From Ciborinia camelliae (taxonomy: Eukaryota > Ascomycota > Leotiomycetes > Helotiales > Sclerotiniaceae): 64,000 nucleotides of DNA. Shown piece after piece: positions 47,456 to 61,473 of the stretch (its first letter is position 1; every line of letters starts with the position of its first letter). Location: the NCBI GenBank assembly GCA_025890175.1, contig JANPYM010000007.1, forward strand, positions 1,430,209-1,494,208, given 5' to 3'. Position numbers and translations under genes: made by a program. The notes under the pieces are model-generated. The model did no database searches. It saw only the letters and a list, made by a program, of their open reading frames with translations, and had not been told where the DNA came from.

Positions 47456-49066
47456 GTCCGGATGTTTCCTTTTGGGGGATTTGAGCGGGGTGGGAGAATC
47501 AAGACGAACGGCTCGCGATGAACAAACTTGGAGATATTACGAGAGAGTGTCAAAATTTGACATTGATCTTGAGGGAGAGCAAGCGAAAGGCGGGGAAGAT
47601 GAATGCGGGATGGGAAATGGGGAATGATCGATACATATCATTCTTGACCGGTCATAAACACCGACGGCTACAGAACCCCACTCTGATGATTGGAAACCCG
47701 ATACTCCCGGAATACGAGGTGAGGATATTGGAAAGTCGAAGCCCGTTAGACTCTGGCGTGAATGAACGTGCGAGGTCGTGCGACGCGAGAGAGGAAGGAG
47801 AGAGAGAGAGTTGATACCCTTTTTATTTTATTTTATTTGTTTCTATTTATTTCTATTTATCTTTTTGGGGGGGGGGGTGAAGNNNNNNNNNNGAGGTGTT
47901 TTGGCTCGTTTATCACTTGCGAGTGGAATGGGATGGAGCGGCATGAAGGGGAAGTGGGAGTTGTTTGTTTCATTTTCGATGGGTGGATGGATGAATCTTC
48001 ATGATGAAATCTTCGGATCCGGATTTGGGAATCCGGATGTGTGTACAATTTTTCTGAGTGGGTGGTAGATTGGATGGGATTGGATGGGATTGCGGGTTGG
48101 ATTGTGGGCTGGATGGGATTGGCTTGGTTTGGATCAATGGAGAGGATAAATGGAGAGAGGAGGGCGGTTTTTGTTATTGTTTTTGTTTTTTGTTTGGATA
48201 TATGTGGAGGCGTTTCTTTTTCTTTTTTTTTGCATTGGATTGGATGGGATTGGATGGGATGGGATTGGATGGGATGGGATTGGATTGATTGGATTGGAAT
48301 TTTATGGATGTCTTTTTGGGGGTGATTTGGATGGAGTGTGGAGTGTGGAGTGAGTTGTTGGCTGGATGGGTTGGGGGGGAGTGTGTTTGGGAGATGTATG
48401 TATGTATGTATGGGGTATGGGGCATGAGGTATGAGACATGAGACATGAGGTTTGGGCTGGGTATAATATGATATTCTGCTCGTGGGTTCTACATTACGGT
48501 AGATACTTTATCTATCTATCTATCTATCTGTCTATCTATCTATCTATGATATGGTGTTGATATGGTATGGAGAAGTAGACAGAAGTTGGGTCGATTCTAA
48601 GATTGGGGGTTTGATTGGGTTGGGTAGGTAGATACTAGGTATTAGGTGATAGGTAGATTCTAGGTAGTTTCTAGGTAGTAGGTAGGTATGATATGATCTC
48701 ATATGCAATATACATACATACATCATACATAATATGCAATATATGCAATGCATCCATCAATCAATCAATCAATAAATCAACGTAATTCGAATATCAGAAA
48801 TTTCAATTTCAATTCTTCTATCGCTCCCATTGAAACAAACGCCTTGGATATATTGTATACACATATATATACATATCTAGACAGAGAGAGAAAGGGGAAA
48901 GAAAGAAAAAACGCCAGATCTATGTGTGTATGTAAAGTATGTAAGTAGCAGTTTTTCCATTCCAGTCCATTCCATTTATGCGGATTCCCCTCCTCCTTCT
49001 TGGTCTTCTATACATCTACCTCAACCTCTACATCAACTCGTAACACACATCAAGGCAAGGCTAACG
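47456..49066. other. Intergenic between convergent genes, with gap and GGATGGGATT repeats
   Basis: A G-homopolymer (about 47866-47877) runs into a 10-N gap at 47883-47892. Arrays of GGATTGGATGGGATT lie at 48070-48125 and 48236-48296, and a (TATC)n run at 48506-48547. No gene is supported. Confidence 0.65.
47883..47892. other. Assembly gap (10 N)
   Basis: Ten Ns placed just after a run of about a dozen G residues. Unlike the other gaps, no clear overlap repeat flanks it. Confidence 0.97.
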
Positions 49067-50444
49067 TCACCTTCTCCTCCAAACGCCCATTCCCCAACCG
49101 CCCCTCAGAACCGCCAAGCCCCACGCCATGCCCAAACTATCCCACATGACATTCAACTTACTACCACCCACTTCCTGCCAACCGATGGCTTGTTCCGATA
49201 CTCTGATTCCGCCTCCATCCTCACCACTGCTAGCGCCTACCGAAGGCGCACTCTCGGCCAACATGAGCATCTCGACATCGAAGATCCAGCCTTCCGCATG
49301 CATGTATGGAATAATATGTGGGAGCGCCGCGCGGGTAAAAAGTTTGAATCCGCATTGCGTATCGCGGATGCGGGATGTGGCGGGGGGAGTAAGGAGACGG
49401 AGGAGGAGGTGAAAGGAATGCATGAGGGCGTTGCGGAGAGCGGAACGCTGTGCGTGTGTGTTAGTTTTACGTTCATCGAGGTGTGAAGATGTGATGATTT
49501 GAGTAATGTGATGAAGGGGGAAAAGGAGAAAAGAGAAGAACATACCTTCACAACCGCCTCACTCCCAACCAGCCAAGCTCGACTCCCCACCGCAACACCC
49601 CTCCCCTCAGAATCCACCACCTGCTTTGCTCCCTCGACAAGTTTCCCCAAATCTGTAAATCGACTGGCGCCATCCGCATCAGCGAATACCGCATATTCAC
49701 CCCTAACATGCCTCATCCCATGGGTAACGGCTCCTCCTTTCCCTCGGTTCTCTTCCAGCGTCACGATCCTCAAAACATCATGCAGATTATTCTTCCGCGA
49801 GAAATCTAATGCGACTTGTACAGTTTTGTCCTTGCTACCATCATTCACGAGTAGGATTTCATAGCCGGTTCCGGTTCCCTTTCCTTTAGGGATGCGGCCG
49901 TAGGTATTATCTAAAACGGAGAGAGCCTCTTCCAGCATGCCAGTTAGACGTTCTTCTTCATTGTAGGCGGGTACTACGAGACTCATTTCAATCTCGGCGG
50001 CGTCAATGGCACCGGTACTGACATCCTTTTCTTTGGAGGGGCTTGTTTTAGAGGTCGAGGCTTCGCGGTGGGCGACCCAAGTATCGTACCAGCAGGTTAG
50101 GGGTTTATTTTCTGTGGTGCCGGAGGCAGTGGTCGTTGTGTATGTTTTTTCTGAAGGATATGGAGGTCTGGGGACTGGGGCGACGAGTAATAGAAGTGCG
50201 TATATCTAAAATATAGAGCATTAGCAAACCCTCCCAAAAGTATCACATCCCAATCCCCATCGCAGAAACCAAACCACGAGCATTGTATAATCCCCCCAAA
50301 GAAACCAAAAAAGTAACTCACACAGCCCAATCCCACGCCCATCAATCCCACCAAAACCAACAATAAAATATGCCCCGGGGTACTCCTCACCACCTCCCAT
50401 ATTCCCCCTAATATGTTCAACGGAAACTCCAGTAGCCCCGCCAT
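49067..50444 (-). CDS. alg5: Dolichyl-phosphate beta-glucosyltransferase Alg5
   Basis: Three exons on the minus strand (50322-50444, 49546-50205, 49067-49447; introns 116 and 98 nt) encode 387 aa. An N-terminal membrane segment (about 26-51) is followed by a family 2 glycosyltransferase domain: V-V-P-A-Y-N-E-E (from 118), L-L-V-N-D-G-S-K-D, the D-A-D metal/substrate motif (217-219), then R-D-T-Q-C-G-F-K-L-F and E-G-W-I-F-D-V-E. These are the marks of Alg5, which makes dolichyl-phosphate-glucose at the ER for N-glycan assembly. The C-terminal part carries an extra Gly/Ser/Glu insert (S-V-G-A-S-S-G-E-D-G-G-G) compared with yeast. Confidence 0.94.
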
Positions 50445-51787
50445 ATCGAAGTTGTGATTGTAAAAATTATGACTTCCTTGCTTCCTTCCTTCCTTTCCCT
50501 TGCGTCCAATCCCTCGAATCGTCCGGGAAGAATAAGCCCCGCAGATATATTCGCAGATATAAATATCGCGCAAATCCCACTTCGCCTCACTTCAATTCAT
50601 CAACCCTCGATATCATCCAACCACAATCGCAATCCCCAAATACCCAATCCAATCCAATCCAATCCAATCACCCTCCAATCCTCACTCTCAAATGTTAAAC
50701 AAACCCCTCCAGCTCAATTAAATCAAATCAAAAAAAGGAAGGAAGGGAATGAATGAATGTATACACCAAAAAAACGGTAATGGCAACAGTAACGTAATGA
50801 GTAAGGGAGTGAAAGAAGTCTCGTGGTCTTGCTCAATATATGATATTACCTTCCATGCCTTACCTCTCAATAAAAAAGACACGTTCTCTCAAGACACCGC
50901 GGCCTTGCACCATGTTACAAGAATGGTCCATGCGCACTTGGCGTGGATCAGTGTCCGATTGGTTGACGCGGCTGCTAGGGTCAATCTGCTAGTTAGTCTG
51001 CTTAGTTCGTCGCCCAGCCTTATGTGAAAGTGGGGCCGTTTGGGATGGTATTTGATGGTCCACGGGTACATTTGATGGCATTGAGCCCCGAGCCGAGGTA
51101 GCTTGAGGTAGCCTTGTCCCTAGGTGGGAAGTCAATTACCTAGGCTAGCCCGGCAGGCTTGTACGTCAACGTACGCACCTAGGTAGGTAACATTTGATGG
51201 TAAAAAATGAACCTTGGAAATGAAATGTTGGTATGGATGTTTTGCTTACTTAAGGATTGAGCTCACGGCAAATATAATTTTTAAAAAATCAGATGTCTCA
51301 AAATACTTGTTTCATGTCTATTCGACATAAGATGATGTTAATCATCATCTGAAATCATCTCATCTCTCATCTTCATCCCCTTTCCTCCCTTCCCTCCCTC
51401 TCCATAATCATTCATTCCCTTTCCTTCTTCCAGTCCCCCAATCCATCCTACCAATATGAAACCCCCCCCAGAAACATCCGTCCCTATTCTACTGTACAAG
51501 TATTGGCACTCAAAAACTCGCAAAGTTTCCCTCCCCTCCCTGTTAAAAGCAAGCTGATAATCCAAGCCAAGGAAACAGCTCATGATGCAAGCGAAATTGA
51601 AGAACTGATACCAAAGCCAGAACAATCACAATCACCTGTTCAAGTGGTGATGATATATCAATCAATCAGCAATATTCATTCCCTCCCCTTCGCCCAAACT
51701 CCAGTTCGTGCAGTCAAAAAGCGCCATTCCCACGAAGATATCCCAATCTCCCACTCAAAAAGACTCGCAAATCAACATAACGGCGTC
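50445..51787. other. Intergenic, no supported gene
   Basis: AATCC repeats (50643-50668) and two ACCTAGG-type motifs (51137, 51177). The plus-strand frames here and over the PSY2 3' end have no domain. Confidence 0.5.
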
Positions 51788-54767
51788 TCAACTCGTGCTG
51801 CCACCAGGGCTGTCACCACCAGTTTTAATGGCTGGAGATAAGCTAATGGCAATCTTCTTGGGTCCATTACTTCCATCCCGAGTTTTGTTGAAGCTCTGTT
51901 TCCTCCTTACCACGCTGCTGTTTGATGCTGAAGAACTTGTCGAGCTTCGTCGTTTATGATTGGAAAGTTTGCCGAGTTCATCTTCCTCGTCCTCTTCTCT
52001 CCTACGCTTTTCCGATAATCTTTCTGGTGGATTAAGTGTGGGAGAAGTTGGGGTCATTACTCCCTCATCCCCTTTGGAATCTTTCGAAGCTAATGGTTTC
52101 GGTGAGGGGGGGCTCCGACTTAGGGGAGCAGAGTTCACACCCACAGAAACGTCATTTTCCGAATTTTCGTTTTCTTCATCCGATGGATAGTCGACCAAAG
52201 GTTTCGAAACGGGTGACGCACCATTCGTCAACATCTGGGGGGTTTGAGACTTTTCCTCCTCATCATCAGAGGTATTGAAATATGCTTCTTCTTCGGCATC
52301 TAAATCCTTAATACCTGAGCCCCATCTAGTGCCTCTTTCTATCTCGGGCCTCTTCGCGTCCTCATCTTCGGTATCGAGGAAGGGAGTTTCTATGCTCGAT
52401 CCAGATCCTTGGTTGTTATCATATCTTAGAACGAAAATGCTGAAAATATCGACGTAGGTGATAGTATCGAATTTCTCTCGGTAGTTTTCTACTAAGTGAG
52501 TGAGCAAAACTTGACTGGGGCCTTGGTTCTTGATGAATTCGAAGAATTCCAAACATGCCGAATTCAGAAGATTATCCCGAGGCATTGTTTCAATCACAAG
52601 ATCTAAAACTGGCTCAAAGAGATGATCTTGCATCATCTGCTGGTTGTAAAATTCATCTTGTAAACCGACTAAATTTCGGAAGAACTTCAACGCAGCTAAA
52701 AGTTGTTAGTAAAGCTTGTGATTTTCAGGAGCAAAATAACATACTTAATTTCAAGTACTTCTCTGGGCTTCCCAAAAGCTGGGAAATACGCTGAGCCAAA
52801 CCCGCTGTTAACACAAAATATTTGCTGCGGTTCGTATGCTGTCTGATAAAAAAGCAAAGAATCTCTATCAAATAGATGAACAGAGATACTTGATGGACAG
52901 TGAAGTTCATATCCTCTCGTCCCTTCAAATCCACTAAAGGTTTAAATAATTTCTTTGCTGATACGTCATAGAAATGATTAAGGAAAAGTTCATGCTGAGG
53001 ATCCGCCTGAGATCGGAGTCTAGCTCCAAACTCACCATTGGCTTTGGAAATTCCTTCCATTGGTCCAGGGTGGCTACCTGGATCCAGAAGAACCTTAATT
53101 GCATCCGCTATTTGAGCCTTTACGCCCAAGTCTGCTTCTACAAGAAGGAGATCAATAAGAGAATCAGTTAGAGGAGTTTGCTTCTCATTCATTTGTCTGA
53201 ATATGGTTTGACGAATCATCTGAGGATCATGATCAATCATGGAAACCAATACGTCTGTGGCACCGACTCGAACTCCAACATCATTATGTCGGAGAGCAAA
53301 GTTGATGACAGATAATAGGCCGTGCCCTAAGAAGTTATTGTATAGTGTTTGTCGTGCTGGTTGCTGTAGATTCTTGGCAATAGCACAGCACTGTTGTATG
53401 AAAAGAACAGCCTCTTTCTTCCTTTCCTGGTCTGTTTCTTGTGGTCCGAAAATTCCAAAAAGATCTTTAAGGAATGCTGTATTGGTCTGAAGATGTTGAA
53501 CAATTTCGACTTGATTGAAGAAGATAAGACCATTGAGAACCGAAAAGGTGGGATCGTCCAAGATTCGAGCCAGTACAACATCTTTGAGATATTGTAGTCG
53601 ATATGTATGGTGTATCTTTCTCCTCACATTATCATCACCTATCCGAACAACTTCCTTGTATCTACCCTCTCTACCTAACCAAAGTCGATGATTTGCTTTA
53701 TGACTTGGAAAGTCCGGGTCATACTCTAAAGCTCCGACAACACCAAGAACCACCTCATCGGTTACAATATGCTCCACTATTGAGTTGTCATTCAACAATA
53801 TCATTATCTTCATCATTGTGCAAAGTCGATGTAAACTTGGTAGATCCTCCATGTCTTCGGCCATTTCCACCAGTGGTATCAATCTTCGGATATAGTTTTC
53901 ATTAATAACCAATTTCGTAAGGGCTTCGCGTCCAACTGCTGTGTTGTTCAATCCTCTCATCTGCGCCTCTAATTCTGGCAAGTTACCAAGTGAGGGGTTG
54001 GGGAGAGATGCTGGAATCATTGGCTCGGGAACGAGATCGTCTGATATACTATCTTCTGAGAGAAACTGTAAGTATCATTAAGGCAAACGGAATGTCACAG
54101 AGACTTGAGAGGTTGCTCAACTCACCCTCTATACTGATTCCTCCAGGTCCACCCCCCAGGGTCGTTTGTATATTATTGATAAATCTCCTGTAACAGCCAT
54201 CAGTCCTATGCGCTATGATCTAGTGACGCGTCTGATCGCGACAAGCCGCCACTTACCATACAGCCGTACATCCCTCTGCTTCTTGAAAGCTGAGGGCCAT
54301 GTCCATCTGGGTATCCGGCTCTGTCCATACTATAAGAGTTTCTGGAGGAAGTTCATTAGTATGGATCTTGAGAATCATGCGCTGATCCAATATACCTTGC
54401 TGTTTCTGAAATAAATCTCCTTTGACTATCTTGGTCTCAAGAAGGATACGGCCTGGTTGATCTTCCGACTGCACCATTACTCTAGGATCTGATTTTTCGG
54501 AGCCATTTTCCTATATATAAGCAAAATGATTAGGCAACAAATCCCAACGAGAGTGTAAAGAAAGGATAAGGATAAGAAAGATGGGCGCGCAAGCAATAGT
54601 GATCTGCGTCAAGATTGAGAAATAATAGATGAACATACAACCATGAAATCAGCTCTGCAGAAGCCGGTTCCTCTATCAAACCAGTCGCCATCGCGCAACT
54701 CATAGACCTTAACTCTTCTCTTGTCATTTGGCGGATTTTGATTTGGCCCTCCTGCCTGCGCCATCAT
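51788..54767 (-). CDS. psy2: PP4 regulatory subunit 3 (Psy2/SMEK)
   Basis: Six exons on the minus strand (54639-54767, 54396-54510, 54257-54341, 54126-54187, 52745-54055, 51788-52695) encode 869 aa. The N-terminal PH/EVH1-like domain shows R-R-V-K-V-Y-E-L, W-F-D-R-G-T-G, K-Q-Q-E-T-L-I-V-W and A-L-S-F-Q-E. The SMK-1 and armadillo-like repeat region follows (L-H-R-L-C-T-M-M, R-F-Y-D-V-type and F-Y-N-Q-Q-M segments). The C-terminal quarter is acidic and Ser-rich with a basic K-R-R-R-E-E / N-H-K-R-R-S-S cluster that may be a nuclear signal. Psy2 guides protein phosphatase 4 to substrates in DNA damage and other signalling. The start is the first in-frame ATG; the frame is open upstream without a Met. 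One 54-nt intron keeps the frame. Confidence 0.93.
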
Positions 54768-57700
54768 CAAAGGTTGTGGTTCCCCCTCTAGGTCCTCTTG
54801 CACGTATTCCAATACCTCTGATGAGATATCTAAATGTTGTTGAAGTGACAGTTGCGACTGCGTTTGAGTAAGAACGGACGCCACAGTGGATTGTTTGCGC
54901 CTCGGGTTGCGCGTAAATGGGAAGGTGGTTAGGGCGTCGGAATGACTCTCCGCGATGAGATAAGAATTGAATATAGTAAGAGCGACCGATGATAATTACT
55001 TCGAATGATTAATCGGATTGAATTGCGATGGGTTTCGGATTGCTGTGTGGGCTAATTCAATCTGATTGCTTGCTGGCGTGCGGGTTCGGGATGATGAAAT
55101 TGTAAGTGGAACTTATTATTACTGTACACGCCTTACATCTCAACTCTCGCTAAAAAAAAGTAAAGGTGTCAGGCAAGGTGAGGCAAGCAAGTTCTACCAG
55201 ACCTAGGTAGTGGAGGTACCGTATGTACTGACTGTACTTCTACCTTATCAAGTTTAAAGCAAGATGAGATAAATATAGAATTGGTGACCACACAATGACA
55301 ACAACGTCAACAATATAACAAGAACTTCACGTCAAATTGACTCTCTGTTTTAATTCATCACATATACCTAGACGGGATCCCTAGGTAGGTACGGAGTATA
55401 TCTATCATTGGACCCTGAGATCTTGTATCGCACATGTACAAGTATATTTATATTATATTGTGATTAATTTGGACTCATAATAATATGTCCTATGTCCAAA
55501 TTAAATCTTATCAATGACAACCTGGAATAATAATGAGTGGGATCAACTGGATCTCCCTTCAGTCCCATCTTTTTTTTTCCTTTTCATCCATCAATCACGT
55601 GTACTACTATACTATACTTTTTGGGCTGATTCATTCCACCTGGGCATTCCGAGGTCCAATATTTTGGGGGGTATTCAACCAATCGTGATCTTACCCGATG
55701 TTCTGTGCTGGTGTTTCAAACTGGAGATGATAAACAATTTTCCAAGCGAATATTCCCGTTATTGTAGTATTGAATTCTATCTAGTACTTATTCCATCCAT
55801 CTAACTAATAGTGTAGGCACCTATCTAGTATCTACAATCAATACGTGAGGTGACGTGATGTGTAGAATTACCTCAAGTGAATTTAATAATAATGTTGATG
55901 TTGATATAAGAATGATATGCTTTCATCTTTGGTCCCTTTTCCACCAGCATTAGTTCTACGCGCTTCTTAAGACATGGGGGAATCTCCAACCACTCCGTAG
56001 ATTATCTTCGAATCCATCTCAACACTTTACGGTATATCCCTTGTCGGACCAGGATCAGCATCCGATGCATGATTGATTGAACGGGTTACGGGAGTAGATG
56101 CAGGGCATGTGTAGTGGGGAAGGAAGAAGAAGCTGTTCACCTTTTTTTTTAGTTGATGCGATGCAGGAGAAATGTTTGTGTAGAATACCTACCTAGGTAT
56201 GTAGCTAGATACCTGTACCACTATAGGTTTTGAATCTCACCCAGAAGAGAATTTAATCGAGGTTATAGGCAGGTGTTGTTCAGTCTTTAGCTGTACGTTT
56301 CATTAATATCTAGGTATGCTTGGCCGGTGAAAGGGGTTGTTAGTTACATACTCGAGTAGGTCCTCTAGGCTCAATGATTTGAGATCCAATGCCGGCGCAA
56401 TAGTCTACGTACCTCACAATATCGAATTTCTCCAACTTCCTTAATAGGTGGGCTTTTAAGGAAGGACATGCAATTGTTTATCTCACCACCCGGACAGACT
56501 CCATGGCCCTCTTCTATTGCCAAGCCTTATTTTTGGATATTGGAACTGAGCTGGGATCTGAATATGCAGCATGCACTGAACAGCCCATGGGCCATGGTGT
56601 TTGAAACCGCTTTAGCTTTTTCGATACCCCGCCGTTCCCGCCTTTCATATTCCGCAGAATCATATCACATCATATCGTAGGTACCGAGTATAATCAAATC
56701 TTTCCAGATGAAAGATGATGGTTACATAGGTAGGTAGACAATGTCAATGTACCTAACCGATACGAAGAATGTTCTAGATACTGGTACCCAATACAGCCAC
56801 TACATAAAGATCAATTGGAAGGTGGAAAATATAAACCGAATCATTAAAGACGAGAGAGGCTCTTCCAATTGAGGGCAATGACAGACTTAAAGGCCTTCTT
56901 GGGTGATCCTGGAGTAGAAAACGTATGAAAAATGGATTTTCCGTGAACTACTACCCTCGGCTCTCTCCCAATGAAAAGCCTCCTAAAGTCCGTTCAGGTT
57001 AAAGGAAAATATGGAAGCATGGCTTTTCTCCGACAAGTTGTCCTAGCTAGACATTGAATTATTACATGTTATTGGCGATCAAAAAGGGGTTGTCTCTACC
57101 TAGGTATCGAGGTCTAGCTAGAGTCTAGACGCAACTCCATTAATTGAATTATCATGTTTTCACAACTAAAAACATCCATGGATTTCGCAGAACAGGCATA
57201 TAAACAAACGGGCCAGGTTAAAATCCACAGGTATGTATGTTATGCGTACAACAGTTATCAACAGTATGGGTGATGTTGTGCATATATTGCGGGAGACAAC
57301 AGATTTATACCTACCTATGCAGATCAGTATGATTCGAGATGTTTCATGAGGACTTTAACAAAAAAATATTAATGTCAGTGCACCTGAGTGCAGCATCAAA
57401 CCTCCTTTCAAAATAACGACAACCTTGGTATTCGCCGATTAACAAACAATATTCCGAGGTTAAAATCCGATTCAATCTATTGCCGAATATTCCGCCGGAG
57501 AGTTAATATATATCACTATTCGAGTATACGGATTATTAATGATCAATCTTTGCAGCAGGTGTATATGGCAAAGGGAAAAGGTCATCACTTCAACCCCAAG
57601 GCTCAATCAACGTTGAGTTTTTCAAAAGCTGTAGTGGGTAGTTAGTTCTATCTCTCATCCCTCATCCCTCATCTCTCAGAGGGTCAAAGGCATACTTGAT

Positions 57701-60571
57701 ACTCAATCATCATGTTGTCAGAATTTCTTTTATAAATCACGATTTGAGATGGGGAAGTTTCCGTTGCTAGTTTTTCCTTCGGACATACCGGTACAACGAC
57801 TCGTTTTTGGGCCCCTTATTTGAGATGACAATGGCACCATAACCACTGACTATTTACTCTTTACTCTTTGCTCTTTACAAATCTTTCATCCCGACTAGGG
57901 AGAACTGTTTCAGACTTTCAGCTCCGCACAGTCGTTCCAGTTTCATCGGAATATTCTCCATATCTTCTAGTGAGTATTTTTTTCATGGTCCGACCGTCCG
58001 TACCTTTTCGAAGTTCTATGCTAACCTTTTATTAGTATGCTGCGTGGCTGTGGTAGGGCTAAGAACAGTAAACTTCTAGCGGCCGCCATCAATACTCGGA
58101 TTTGCACATAATTTCCGTAGGGTACTACCGGTGGTAAGTGCTACCAAAGAGACTACTAGGTACTTAGGTACTCCGTAAAAAATACGGTGACGCTTTGTAT
58201 CTGTCTACCTAGTATCTTCCGACACGTGTCGGGATTATTAAGGGTCACTATGGAGCACCAAGTACTCAAATTAAAATCCGAGAAAGTTTTTTACTTGGTC
58301 GTTTCAGCTGTTGAACCAAGTCACTGTTCCCATATATTCGAATTACAGCAGAAGAATCTGATATGCACGGGGCTACTAAAAGGAGGCTCACAAACTAAGG
58401 CTGGGTAATCCACACAAAGTGTTTATTGGCCTTTTGTTTCGGATACGATGGCTAGATAGGTAGATGGAACCAAAGAAGTTCAGTCATAAAATTCGTTACC
58501 AGAAGAATACGAGGTGATAAACAAGCCGAGAGCAAGGTTCTGTGCTTCACACCAGTCTATCAGTAATATCAAAAATTTAGAGGAGGCTTGATCGGCGACG
58601 ATATTGCGCTACATGAAGAGGCTGATGCTTAGCATCCTGCAAGTAACGCACCGGTATGGATTCTGATGCACAAGTAGGATGCAAGCTATTATAGGATTAA
58701 AAGAAGATTTGATCCCTAGCTAGATACAAGGGCTGACGATGAGATGAGAATACCGGTATCGGTACTCGAGAGTAATGAAACAGGAGGTTGGAAATCATTG
58801 CGGCTTTGCAGTCGAGTTGACGTGCATATTTCCACGACTTGGGGAAGTTTAGTAATAATATCAATTAGTTGGATAAATAGATATCTAAGATGATACAGAT
58901 GTGCTCGGGTAAGCACGATGCAGGCAGCATTCCCAGGTAGTACGAAGGAAAGGATTCAAGGACGGGTACCAGAGTGGTTACCCATTTGATGGCGGCGTGT
59001 TTGGGAATCTCTCAGTTGTAAGACCATATTTTGAAGTCAAATAAGATCAAGTTTATTCCCCCCTTCACCAGAATTTCTACAGCTCTTGCATCTACATAAA
59101 ATTCAGCTGATAATCGGAATTTGCAATCGACCCTTTATCTTGTACGACATGATATTGTGATACAGCAAGCAATACCTTCATTGCGTACCTAGTACTTCGT
59201 GCAGTTAATCAATCATTCTCAAAGCTCCGTCGGCATATCTACAGAACATTATCGTATTCCTCAACTACTGCCTATTTTCTTGTCATACTACAATATGGTA
59301 CTTTGATTCAAAAGTTATATCATCCATCGGATATCCCATCTCCACCTTCTCCCAAGGGTCACCAACACGTACTTTCCTCGTTTGGACATTCCAATTCCAC
59401 GCGAAAACAAGACATACCTCCAAAAATCAAGAGCGATCTAGATTACCTGGACATCTATCCAATCTCCGATAGTTTACTAGGTACTCTTACATACGAAAGA
59501 AGCAGCCACAAAGAAAAGTCCACTTTTCTCGCCAGGTCAAATTACTCAAATCGTTACTTTACCTTTTTGGGGGGCCCCCTACCTGGCCGTTCCTGACCGT
59601 TCCTGAACTACTTACAATAAGTACGGATAGAACCATATTTTCGGATCTTTCCCTCGTTCTAAGGTTCACGCCACAATATCTCCCACGATATCTTCCACGC
59701 TACAGTTTGATCTACGGCTTCTTTTCTTCCATGAAACTTCAAATTATAGACGGGACCATAGTGACGCTACTGATTACAACAACGCTACCAACGCTACCAC
59801 TGCTACCACTACTACCAACAACATCCATCATTTATAAATAAGGAATAGTTGTTAGAAATACCGTGGTATCGCCTGTCCTACGCTATTCCTAGCTATTCCT
59901 AGTATACATCCTAAACACCTACCGTGGTACCCGGACCTTCAAGCTCGGGCTGCTCGAATACTCACGGGCCTCACCTATAGAGACTGTAGAGATTTACACC
60001 CCTGCAAAGGCCATCCAAACCATACAAGCCAAGCAAGCCATACACGCCAGCAAGCCAGCAAGCCATCAAAAACCATCTAGGTCTGAATCAGCGAAACCTT
60101 GAGATCCCGAATTCGATATCGCCAGTTGATCCACAATAAGGAGAAAAAAGGCGGGGAAAAAGATATCCCGAAGATATTCAAGTCAGTCAGTGCAGTCAGT
60201 CAGTGCAGTCAATTCAGTGGAGGTGTAGTCGGTCAGTGCAGCTTGCATATATTAAAGACCTCCCTCCTTCAAACTGTTTTCTACTCTTGTTTGAACATCA
60301 ACATTTGTTATACCTTCTTTTTTTTTCCCTTTCACTTTTTCCTTCACTTTCATTTCACCCCCCACAATCTTTACATTTACCCCACAATCTTTAACAACAC
60401 CCCCACAATCTTTCTATAGGTACCTTGTATTGAATACTACCTACCTACCTAGTACATCATACTTGATACTTGATACTACATACATACTACATACTTCATA
60501 CTTCAACTGAACACACTTTCATTCAAGTTTCATCCTTTAACAACATAAGAGAATTCATTTCAAATTTAATC
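54768..60571. other. 5.8-kb gene-poor stretch
   Basis: No supported gene. It contains scattered ACCTAGGT palindromes (55201, 55381, 56191, 57101), a block CTACCAGACCTAGGTA (55194-55209) identical to 32256-32271, CTACCA repeats (59780-59820), and a short CAGTCAGTGCAGTCAGT array (60181-60240). Plus-strand frames of 60-106 codons (for example 55514, 57388, 59303, 60099) have low-complexity sequence and no splice partner. Confidence 0.55.
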
Positions 60572-61473
60572 ATGTCGATATTCGCAAAGATTAAGAGCTC
60601 CAAAAAGGCTGCTCCTCAACAAACTGAAAAAACCACCACCGAAGAACTTTCACAGCAGAAGCAAGAGGATCAAAAAGTTGCCAGAGTTCCATACAGACAC
60701 GTTCCAACTCACGCTGCAGTTGATGCACTTTCTGGAGCACCTTCATCATGGAAAAACGAAGATCGAACCAAAATCAGAGAACATCATCAGAGAAGAGATC
60801 AGATGACCATCAGTCGTACTCACAGCTCCCTCTCCGCTCTTCCAACCCCAAGCATGAATATTGAATCATTTTCTGGTATCCCATCTCTACCACGTCCAGC
60901 TAGTTATGACAACCCCACATGGAATAACCGCATGGGTGATATGTCAATATTGACAGAGAAGCTTCAAATGCGACCACAAAGCATCAGATCCAAATCCGCT
61001 ACATCTCACTTGAATCACGGAATTGACTCTACTATTGGTAGAAGTCCATTATCTAGCCATCTTCAAAGTGAAGGTAATTCATAATTCTCTATCTTATCTA
61101 TTACCATCAAACAATATACTGACTTGATTGTGTTGAAGCTACATCCCCAGTTGCTAGTTCTGGAAACAGCATGAAAACATCCTCGTCATCGGCATCTATT
61201 GCATCCGACGATCTCGAAATTGCCTCAAGTGTCCCACGAAGATTACGACCCCGTCGTTCCTTCAGACCTGAACCAGTCGTATTTGAAGGCCATGATGCTT
61301 TCTCCAGGTTACACACAAGCACAACCCGAAAATTGGGCGAAGCACCAATCATGACAGCAACACAAGTTCAACTACCTAAACCAGCGCCAGTCTTGGTAGC
61401 ACCAGAATCCAAACAAAAGAAAACTCGATGGACATTAATGGGAAGACACAACGGTTCATCTATTACCGCTTAA
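60572..61473 (+). CDS. Basic, Ser-rich protein of unknown function
   Basis: Exons 60572-61073 and 61139-61473 (65-nt intron, GTAATT...GAAG) give 278 aa. The N-terminus M-S-I-F-A-K-I-K-S-S-K-K is basic. The rest is polar and probably disordered: Q-Q-K-Q-E-D-Q near 30, R-R-L-R-P-R-R-S-F-R-P in the second exon, and a closing K-K-T-R-W-T-L-M-G-R-H. Codon use is steady and the intron joins in frame, so I take it as a real gene. No domain is recognised. The 5' leader holds pyrimidine-rich sequence and TACC repeats. Confidence 0.8.

Noticed and set aside
58956..59030. tRNA-Ser/Leu-like motif GGGTACCAGAGTGGTTACCC
   Set aside because: No anticodon or T arm could be folded from the following bases.
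60099..60419. 106-codon plus frame upstream of the 60572 gene
   Set aside because: Phe/Cys/Pro-rich from pyrimidine tracts; better read as 5' leader.
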